51,291 nucleotides of DNA from Kiritimatiellia bacterium. GTDB lineage: Bacteria > Verrucomicrobiota > Kiritimatiellia > CAIQIC01 > Lenti-01. The stretch spans positions 1-51,291 of the forward strand of contig JAQUJC010000015.1 in NCBI GenBank assembly GCA_028681135.1, read 5' to 3'. The notes under the pieces are model-generated. The model did no database searches. It was not told where the DNA came from and was given only the letters and a program-made list of their open reading frames with translations. Within the stretch, counting starts at the first letter, position 1. Each line of letters opens with the position of its first letter. Below, one piece after another: positions 44,718 through 51,291 of the stretch. The translations under genes and the position numbers were made by a program.

Positions 44718-46814
44718 TCAACAATTCATCAACTCCTGGCCCAGACTGTCGGGCACCTCATCAAACCGGGTCGGTTCCATCGTGTACCCGGCGCGTCCAC
44801 GTGTCAAAGAACGCAATGTTGTCGCGTAGCCAAACAGCTCCGCCAAGGGCACCGAGGCCTCAATCACCCGCGTTCCATCTCGCTGCACCACGTCTTTCAC
44901 CTGGCCGCGGCGCATGGTCACATCGCCCAGTACGTCGCCGAGGTGTTCCTCAGGCGTCACAATCTCGAGCGCCATGATGGGCTCCAGAAGGACCGGACGG
45001 GCTGCACGCACCGCCTCGCGCAGCGACATCGACGCCGCTGATCGAAACGCAATCTCCGACGAATCAACGGGGTGCCATTGGCCATTCACCACCGACACCC
45101 GAACATCGACTAGAGGGAAATTTCCCAGCACTCCCGTGCTCAATCCGTCGCGGATTCCTTCCTCCACTACGGATCGAAAATCGTGCGGAAGTAAATCAGA
45201 TGAGATTTTGAAGTCAACACTATTTCCACTGCCGCGCGCATTTTTTTCCACGGCCATGCCTAGCATCGCAAAATGATGCTTGCCGCCCAGCTCACGATCG
45301 AACGTGAAATCGGCTCGCGCCGCCTCACGAATCGTCTCCCGATAGGCCACCATTGGCCGGCCGGCATTGGCTTTTACATTGAATTCGCGCAGCATCCGGT
45401 CACGCAGAATCTCCAGGTGCAATTCGCCCATGCCCTGGATGATCGTCTGCCCGGTCTCCACATCCTTCGCTGTGCGGAATGTCGGGTCTTCCTCGGCTAA
45501 ATCCGCCAGAGCCTCCAATAATTTTTCTTTATCCGCCTGCGTCTTGGGCTCGATCGCCATTGAAATCACCGGCTCCGGAAATTCAATTCCCTCCAACACA
45601 ATCGGTTTCTGCTCCGCGCACAGCGTATCGCCCGTCGCCACCCCTTTGATGCCGGCAATCGCCCCGATCTCCCCCGCGTACAACGTGTCCACTTCTTCGC
45701 GCTGATTCGCATGCAGCCGAATCAACCGCATCACGCGCTCACGCTTTTGGGTGCGCGGATTAAAAACATTCGCGCCCTTAATCAACTGACCCGAATAGAC
45801 CCGCATAAACACCAAACGCCCGACGAATGCATCCGTTGCCACTTTGAATGCCAGCGCGCACAGCGGAGCCCGGTCACTGGTCTCGCGCACCAGCTCTTCC
45901 CCCGTCTTGGGATGCCGCCCCACCACCGGCGGCACATCCAGCGGCGTGGGCAAATAGTCCACCACCGCATCCAGCAATGGCTGAATCCCTTTATTACGCA
46001 AACTCGTGCCGCACAATACCGGCACCATCCGGTTGCAAAGGGTGGCCCGACGAATCCCGCCCGTCAAGGCCGTCTCGTCCAAATCCCCTTCATCCAAATA
46101 CGCATTCAACAGCGCCTCGTCCGACTCCGCCACCGCCTCCAGCAACGCCTCGCGCGCCGCCTGCGCCTCCGCCTCCAATTCGGGCGGAATCGCCGTCACC
46201 GCCACCTTCACCCCCAGCGCCCCTTCATCGAACGTCCGCAGCTTCATCTTTACCAGATCGACCACGCCCTTGAAATGATCTTCGCTCCCCCACGGAATTT
46301 GCACCGGCACGACTGGTGCATGCAGCTTGTCCCGCATCTCCTGCACCACGCGCATGAACTGCGCCCCCGTCCGGTCCATCTTATTGATGAAGGCGATTCG
46401 CGGCACGCGATACTTCTGCGCCTGCCGCCACACCGTTTCCGACTGCGGCTGCACCCCCCCCACCGCGCAAAACGCCCCCACTACCCCATCCAGCACCCGC
46501 AACGCCCGCTCCACCTCTGCCGTAAAATCCACATGGCCCGGCGTATCAATGATATTGATCTGCTGGTCCCGCCAAAAACACGTCGTCGCCGCGCTGCTGA
46601 TTGTAATCCCCCGCTCCTGTTCCTGCGCCATCCAATCCATCACCGCGGTACCGTCATGCACCTCCCCCATCTTGTACACCCGACCCGTATAGAACAACAT
46701 GCGCTCCGTCGTGGTCGTTTTGCCCGCATCAATATGCGCCACGATACCGATATTACGGATCGTCGCCAGCGCGTGCTCGCGCTCTGCTGCTTCGATGGTG
46801 CTGTTCTTGGCCAC
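44718..46814 (-). CDS. fusA: elongation factor G
   Basis: [26 protein letters not shown]...[10 protein letters not shown]...[10 protein letters not shown]. Confidence 0.96.
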   Translation of the reverse strand: MAKNSTIEAAEREHALATIRNIGIVAHIDAGKTTTTERMLFYTGRVYKMGEVHDGTAVMDWMAQEQERGITISSAATTCFWRDQQINIIDTPGHVDFTAEVERALRVLDGVVGAFCAVGGVQPQSETVWRQAQKYRVPRIAFINKMDRTGAQFMRVVQEMRDKLHAPVVPVQIPWGSEDHFKGVVDLVKMKLRTFDEGALGVKVAVTAIPPELEAEAQAAREALLEAVAESDEALLNAYLDEGDLDETALTGGIRRATLCNRMVPVLCGTSLRNKGIQPLLDAVVDYLPTPLDVPPVVGRHPKTGEELVRETSDRAPLCALAFKVATDAFVGRLVFMRVYSGQLIKGANVFNPRTQKRERVMRLIRLHANQREEVDTLYAGEIGAIAGIKGVATGDTLCAEQKPIVLEGIEFPEPVISMAIEPKTQADKEKLLEALADLAEEDPTFRTAKDVETGQTIIQGMGELHLEILRDRMLREFNVKANAGRPMVAYRETIREAARADFTFDRELGGKHHFAMLGMAVEKNARGSGNSVDFKISSDLLPHDFRSVVEEGIRDGLSTGVLGNFPLVDVRVSVVNGQWHPVDSSEIAFRSAASMSLREAVRAARPVLLEPIMALEIVTPEEHLGDVLGDVTMRRGQVKDVVQRDGTRVIEASVPLAELFGYATTLRSLTRGRAGYTMEPTRFDEVPDSLGQELMNC

Positions 46815-47029
46815 GGGAAATCGTCCTCTTTCTTCGAATTAAAAACAAGCCGTACATCCTACCACGCCCTCCCCTCTCCGCCAAGCAAAAGCCCATGTGA
46901 AATCACCGCAAATTAGTGGTCTTGAATATCGGACTTTATTAAGTCCGGTATAATTGAGAGACGAGTTCGTGCCTGATCCTGGTGAAATTCCTTTGTTCCC
47001 GCCCCCCCCCTACGCTACGATCCAAGCCC

Positions 47030-47791
47030 ATGAAGGCCATGTGTCGATATCTGTGCCGTATCCTCCACGGAGTTGTCCTGCTGGCAGGCGTGGTGGCGCT
47101 GCTCGGCGCGGCGCTGCAATTCACTCCCTGGCCCTGGCGGGCCTATCGCGGGTTGGGCACCACCGCCAATCTGTCCGCGCGCCCGCCCACCCATATCCTG
47201 GTCATGGGCGGCAGCGGCATTCCCGGGGAATCCGGCCTGATGCGCACCTTCTATGGTGCCCTGGCCGCCGCCGAGCACCCCGAGGCCGAACTCCTGGTGG
47301 CCATGCCACGGGCCGCTTCCGAATCCGAAGCCTCGCAAGCCTACCTCGATGAATTGGCCCGACGCGGCGTTGCCCCCCACACCATGCGCATCCTGGATCG
47401 CGGACGCAATACCCGCGAACAAGCGTTGCGCCTGGCCGACTATTTGGGCGACTCCATTGGTGACGCGACCGTGCTCATCGTCAGCAATCCCGAACACATC
47501 CGCCGGTGCGCGGCGGCCCTGCGCAAAGCCGGCATCCGCCATCTGGCCGTCATGCCCGCCCATTCGCTCTCCATCGAGGATGCCCTGCCCTGGCGTGCCG
47601 CCGATCTGGAGGCGCCCATCACCGGCTCCGCCCCGGCGGCGGCTGCGTCAACGGCTGTGGCCAAGTGGGTTCCCGATGTTGGCGGGTCCATGGTCCTCCG
47701 CTACAATCTCTGGGCCCATTTGGGCTATACGCTGGATGTGGCGCGCGAATGGACCGCTCTGGCTTACTACCGTCTACGCGGCTGGATCTAA
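47030..47791 (+). CDS. YdcF/ElyC (DUF218)-like membrane protein
   Basis: HILVMGGSGIPGES...RGRNTREQALRLADYLG...VLIVSNPEHIRRCAAALRKAG. Confidence 0.7.
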   Translation: MKAMCRYLCRILHGVVLLAGVVALLGAALQFTPWPWRAYRGLGTTANLSARPPTHILVMGGSGIPGESGLMRTFYGALAAAEHPEAELLVAMPRAASESEASQAYLDELARRGVAPHTMRILDRGRNTREQALRLADYLGDSIGDATVLIVSNPEHIRRCAAALRKAGIRHLAVMPAHSLSIEDALPWRAADLEAPITGSAPAAAASTAVAKWVPDVGGSMVLRYNLWAHLGYTLDVAREWTALAYYRLRGWI

Positions 47792-47833
47792 CCGGGACGC
47801 CCCCAATCGCCCCCCCCCCTCCACTAGGCTGAA

Positions 47834-48292
47834 CTACGACGCGCCTTGCTCTGCCGCGCAGTCGGCTTCTTCGCCATAAAACATCAAGTCCACCCGCTGC
47901 ACCTGTCCGTGTTCTCCCGATACCCGTTTGCACAGCGCGCTCACGTCACCGGCCTCGATATCCATGATCTTGCCACAGCGCTCGCACAAAAAATGCGCAT
48001 GGGCGACGACATGGCCATCGTAGCGCGCATGGCCCTTCCACGTCGTAACGCGCCACACCAGCCCCGCCTCCTCGAGTGCATTCATTGTCCGATAGACCGT
48101 AAATACCGAAATCTTGCGGAGTTTGGGCTGCACTGCCCGAAACAGCATGTCCACGTCTGGGTGGTCATAACGCCCCGTCAACTCGCGGTAAATTGTCAGG
48201 CGCTGGCGCGTCAACCGTAATCCCGCCGCATGAAACGCGGCGCGTATCTTCGTTTTTGTTGGACGGGCTCGGGTGGGGGTGGTTTTTTTCAT
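47834..48292 (-). CDS. Fur-family transcriptional regulator
   Basis: LRLTRQRLTIYRELTGRYDHPDVDMLF...KISVFTVYRTMNALEEAGLV...HAHFLCERCGKIMDIE. Confidence 0.9.
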   Translation of the reverse strand: MKKTTPTRARPTKTKIRAAFHAAGLRLTRQRLTIYRELTGRYDHPDVDMLFRAVQPKLRKISVFTVYRTMNALEEAGLVWRVTTWKGHARYDGHVVAHAHFLCERCGKIMDIEAGDVSALCKRVSGEHGQVQRVDLMFYGEEADCAAEQGAS

Positions 48293-48375
48293 GGATTCCA
48301 ATATCGGGTGGGGCCAATGGAAAAAATACACTACCTTATTTTTCCCCAGGACCTCAACCCTTATTCCCATTGAGC

Positions 48376-48443
48376 TGAATAATCCAGATTAGCGCCGCGG
48401 GCGTTAACCGGCAATTTTCAGCACTCCTAGCCTGGATTATTCA
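48376..48443. repeat. inverted repeat element TGAATAATCCAG(A/G)(T/C)TAG ... complement
   Basis: 17-bp arms at 48376-48392 and 48427-48443 with 2 mismatches. Confidence 0.7.
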
Positions 48444-48564
48444 CGCGACAAGTCCGGCCCAGATGTCCCGACCTCTCCCAGAGTGTCGGGAGAGTGAAGC
48501 CGTATAGGCATACTGCGAACCCCCGCGCAACAAAGCAGATGGGCTGGAATCGTCGCGCCCTTGG

Positions 48565-48649
48565 TCAACATGGATGAAAACTGACTTTTTGTGCGGTTGT
48601 CCATATCAAACCACGCTGCATTATGGTACGGCGTTTTCATCCATGTTGA
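48565..48649. repeat. 85-bp element with 17-bp perfect inverted repeats TCAACATGGATGAAAAC / GTTTTCATCCATGTTGA
   Basis: Exact inverted copies at 48565-48581 and 48633-48649. Confidence 0.85.
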
Positions 48650-48662
48650 TGAATAATACAGG

Positions 48663-49298
48663 CTACGCCCCTTCCGGGACCGGCCGGCCATCGGCCGCAA
48701 AGCGCGGGGCTATTGCCACCGCCGGGTGCAGATAAATCGGCTGGCACGCTTCGCTGGCCAGGCCCGTGCCATACAGACGCCCCACCCATTCCGCCTGCGG
48801 AACACGCCGAGGGTCGACCCAGGGCAGGTCCGGCCATTCTCCCCCGCGCGCCTCCGCCGCCAGCAGCTTCCAGTCGCTCGTGCGGCACCCCCCCCCGCCC
48901 GCTTGCGGCTCAAACACGGCCGCCCAGATCGTATCGCGCCGGGCCGATCCGGACACCACCACCGGCCCCGGTGTCGGCTGCTCCGCGAACCATTCCGCGG
49001 CCACTGCCGCGGCACTGCTGACCGTCCAGACCGGTTTGTGTCCCGGCAAGGCCCAGCCCTGCACCGCCGTCAAACTAACCCGCAACCCCGTATACGCCCC
49101 CGGCCCCCGACCAACCGCAAATGCCTCGACATCCTCCAGCGTCCACTCCGCGCGTGACAACAACGTCTCCACCCCGACAAACAATCCCTGACTGCGTCGG
49201 CGTCCACCCGCCACCGCCTCGGTTGCCACGACGGTTCCGTCCAATAACAGCGCCAGGCTCGCCTGCTCCGTCGAGCCCTCCACGGCCAGCACCTTCAT
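48663..49298 (-). CDS. tsaB: tRNA threonylcarbamoyladenosine biosynthesis protein TsaB
   Basis: MKVLAVEGSTEQASLALLLDG...AFAVGRGPGAYTGLRVSLTAVQGWA. Confidence 0.88.
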   Translation of the reverse strand: MKVLAVEGSTEQASLALLLDGTVVATEAVAGGRRRSQGLFVGVETLLSRAEWTLEDVEAFAVGRGPGAYTGLRVSLTAVQGWALPGHKPVWTVSSAAAVAAEWFAEQPTPGPVVVSGSARRDTIWAAVFEPQAGGGGCRTSDWKLLAAEARGGEWPDLPWVDPRRVPQAEWVGRLYGTGLASEACQPIYLHPAVAIAPRFAADGRPVPEGA

Positions 49299-49310
49299 CG
49301 GCACCCCCCC

Positions 49311-50195
49311 CTATTGTTTGTCTTCCGCCCGCAGGCGGTCCCAAATCGCATCCATATCCGCCAAGGTGCAATCCTTCATCCGCCGCCCGCTGGCCACAAT
49401 TTCGTCTTCGACGGTGCTAAAGCGGCGCAAGAACTTTGCATTCGTCAACTCCAGCGCGTAGGCCGGGTCCACCTTCATGAAGCGCGCCACATTGACCACC
49501 GAGAACATCACATCGCCCAACTCTTCGATCACGCTTTTGCGATCCCCCGTGGCAACCGCCGCCTTCAGCTCGGCCACTTCCTCGTCGAGCTTGGCATACA
49601 CATCGGCGATATCGCTCCAGTCAAATCCCACTCGCGCGGCACGCTTTTGGAGCTGATAGGCCCGATGCAGCGGCGGTACGTGCTTGGGCACACCGTCAAG
49701 CGCCGATTTCCGCGCTTTCTTTTCGGTCTGTTTGATCGCATCCCAATTGCGCAGCACCTCCTGGGTATCAGCGACGGTCTCATCGCCAAAAATATGCGGA
49801 TGCCGCCGCACCAGCTTGTCCGAAATCCCCTGGGCCACTGCCGCAAAATTGAAGCTGCCCTCTTCTGCTGCAATTTGCGACTGGAACACAATCTGCAACA
49901 GCAAGTCGCCCAATTCTTCGGCGAGATGCTCGCGATTACCGCTTTCCATCGCATCGAGCGCCTCATAGGCTTCTTCCATCAGGTTGGTCTTGATCGTGTC
50001 CAACGTCTGCTCGAGATCCCACGGACAGCCATCGCCGGGCCGCCGCAAGCGAACCATGATCTGCAGCAAGCGCTCTATCTGTTCCACCCCCGCGCGCTGC
50101 GCCGCCGGCCCCGTGGTGCCTTTCGTTACCGGGGCCTGCTCTGCCGCCGGCGGGAGGTGGGATAGGCTAGAAGCTGATTTCTTCGAAGAACACAC
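49311..50195 (-). CDS. mazG: nucleoside triphosphate pyrophosphohydrolase MazG
   Basis: RRPGDGCPWDLEQTLDTIKTNLMEEAYEALDAM...EELGDLLLQIVFQSQIAAEEG...RRHPHIFGD. Confidence 0.93.
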   Translation of the reverse strand: MCSSKKSASSLSHLPPAAEQAPVTKGTTGPAAQRAGVEQIERLLQIMVRLRRPGDGCPWDLEQTLDTIKTNLMEEAYEALDAMESGNREHLAEELGDLLLQIVFQSQIAAEEGSFNFAAVAQGISDKLVRRHPHIFGDETVADTQEVLRNWDAIKQTEKKARKSALDGVPKHVPPLHRAYQLQKRAARVGFDWSDIADVYAKLDEEVAELKAAVATGDRKSVIEELGDVMFSVVNVARFMKVDPAYALELTNAKFLRRFSTVEDEIVASGRRMKDCTLADMDAIWDRLRAEDKQ

Positions 50196-50880
50196 TGGGC
50201 TTTACTTTCTTTAATTCGGCACAGACGAGATTGGCGCCGCAAAAATCCTGGTATTCGGTAAATTCATCCGGCACGGCCACCACATTCATCATCGCTGCCA
50301 AGGCGGTCTTGGCCGCAAACATGCTGCTGACGAGCGCCAGGCTGCGCGTCGGCGTGCGGTCAATCGCTTTGATGATACGCAACCAATGCTCGGCGCGCGG
50401 AAAACTGCGATCATCCACATGCGGCAGGGCAGAATAGACCTGTATGTCCCATCGCTCAAATCCCAGATGGGCCGCCACGGCATCCGCCGATTCCTGAGGC
50501 AACATCGATACGCAGGCCACCGCCGCGCCACGGCTGACCGCCGTCTCAATCCATTGGATCAAGCCATCGTTGACCACCGTGGTCTTTTGCATCAAGCGCG
50601 AAACGGTTTCGCCCATCATGCGCTCGATCACCTGCTTGGGCGGTGACGCCGTATACGCCATCTGCTTGAGAAAACTCGCCATGAATGCCGACGGCGACGG
50701 ATGCAGGCAATAGCGGGAAAATAATATCGGTGACAACTCGATCTTCTGTTCCTTCAGAATGCTCGCGAGCACCTCATAGCGAATCTGCCGGGCACCCAAT
50801 GCCACATTGTCCATCTCAAAAATTAACGCACTCTTGGCCGAGGTGCCTTCTGCTTCTTTTTTCTTCTTCGCTGCTGCCAT
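50167..50880 (-). CDS. HAD-like hydrolase-fold protein
   Basis: ALIFEMDNVALGARQIRYEVLASIL; HAD-like layout, motif I changed (FEMDN); Lys-rich N-terminus MAAAKKKKEAEG. Confidence 0.55.
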   Translation of the reverse strand: MAAAKKKKEAEGTSAKSALIFEMDNVALGARQIRYEVLASILKEQKIELSPILFSRYCLHPSPSAFMASFLKQMAYTASPPKQVIERMMGETVSRLMQKTTVVNDGLIQWIETAVSRGAAVACVSMLPQESADAVAAHLGFERWDIQVYSALPHVDDRSFPRAEHWLRIIKAIDRTPTRSLALVSSMFAAKTALAAMMNVVAVPDEFTEYQDFCGANLVCAELKKVKPSVFFEEISF

Positions 50881-50975
50881 GCTATCTCCTGGGGTTGGGA
50901 CGTAAAAATCCGGGACAGTCTAGATGGCCCGTCCCAGGCCGTCAATGGTTTCCTGTAAGCGCTCCGGCGCCAAAT

Positions 50976-51290
50976 CTAATCGCTTGGTTCGCGCCTCTCG
51001 CCGCTCGGGGGGGGGCCGTGGTCGGGAGGGCGTTTCTTCCACACCGGGCGCGGCCCCTCCTGGCGCGGCTTGCGGGGGCCGTACGGCTTGCGGGGGCCGT
51101 ACGGTTTGCGCGGACCGTAGGGTTTGCGCGGGCCGTAGGGTTTGCGGTCGCCCTCGCCCTCGCCTTCGGCCCGTGGTCCATAGGGCTTGCGGGGTCCATA
51201 CGCTTTGCGCGGGCCATAGGGTTTGCGCGGGCCATACGGCTTGCGGTCGCCCTCGCCCTCGGCCCGTGGTCCATAGGGCTTGCGAGGTCC
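50976..51290 (-). CDS. C-terminal low-complexity tail of a protein truncated by the window end (possibly a pseudouridine synthase)
   Basis: Frame absent from the ORF track because it has no start in the window: GPRKPYGPRAEGEGDRKPYGPRKPYGPRKAYGPRKPYGPRAEGEGEGDRKPYGPRKPY...PVWKKRPPDHGPPPSGERREPSD*. Confidence 0.6.
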   Translation of the reverse strand, partial: GPRKPYGPRAEGEGDRKPYGPRKPYGPRKAYGPRKPYGPRAEGEGEGDRKPYGPRKPYGPRKPYGPRKPYGPRKPRQEGPRPVWKKRPPDHGPPPSGERREPSD

Positions 51291-51291
51291 A
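51060..51291. repeat. about 18-bp tandem repeats encoding GPRKPY units
   Basis: Reiterated CCGTACGG(T/C)TTGCG(C/G)G units. Confidence 0.9.

Noticed and set aside
45711-46916. 401-aa plus-strand ORF opposite fusA
   Set aside because: Antisense to EF-G; His/Arg/Pro-rich translation typical of a shadow frame.
50942-51274. 110-aa ORF MDHGPRARATASRMARA...
   Set aside because: Out-of-frame reading of the GPRKPY repeat; the in-frame version ends at 50976.
51060-51291. Possible CRISPR array at the window end
   Set aside because: Contiguous 18-bp coding repeats without unique spacers.
1-51291. tRNA or rRNA genes
   Set aside because: No recognisable tRNA cloverleaf (GTTCRANYC) or rRNA segment seen in the intergenic regions by eye; a tRNAscan/Infernal run would be decisive.

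Overview
GC-rich bacterial chromosomal segment. The style (A/K/P-rich ribosomal protein tails, CHASE/PAS hybrid kinase, dispersed palindromes) resembles the Verrucomicrobia/Kiritimatiellae/Lentisphaerae group, but that assignment is inference. The core is a long minus-strand translation operon (about 28.6-46.8 kb): fusA-rpsJ-rplCDWB-rpsS-[unknown membrane protein]-rplV-rpsC-rplP-rpmC-rpsQ-rplNXE-rpsNH-rplFR-rpsE-rplO-secY-adk-map-infA-rpmJ-rpsMKD-rpoA-rplQ. Around it are histidine genes (hisF, hisB, hisA), a UGPase / MurU-AmgK fusion / WaaP-like kinase cluster, a hydG-like/metA/gpsA/response-regulator cluster, a tandem-TRAM protein followed by two NERD proteins, an AI-2E/LssY_C pair, and tsaB/mazG/HAD genes. 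Most notable observations: (1) a perfect 34-bp palindrome carried in frame inside the MurU-AmgK fusion ORF, with relatives at 5.6-5.75 kb; (2) a HydG homologue whose C-terminal CX2CX22C motif is CX2GX22C; (3) an uncharacterised coiled-coil membrane protein embedded between rpsS and rplV; (4) a membrane protein with five TRAM-like repeats next to one intact-looking and one motif-degenerate NERD protein; (5) a roughly 145-aa Ala/Lys/Pro-rich N-terminal extension on ribosomal protein S11 and a basic tail on L17. No rRNA, tRNA, CRISPR array or intact mobile element was recognised. All family calls come from reading motifs, with no database search.
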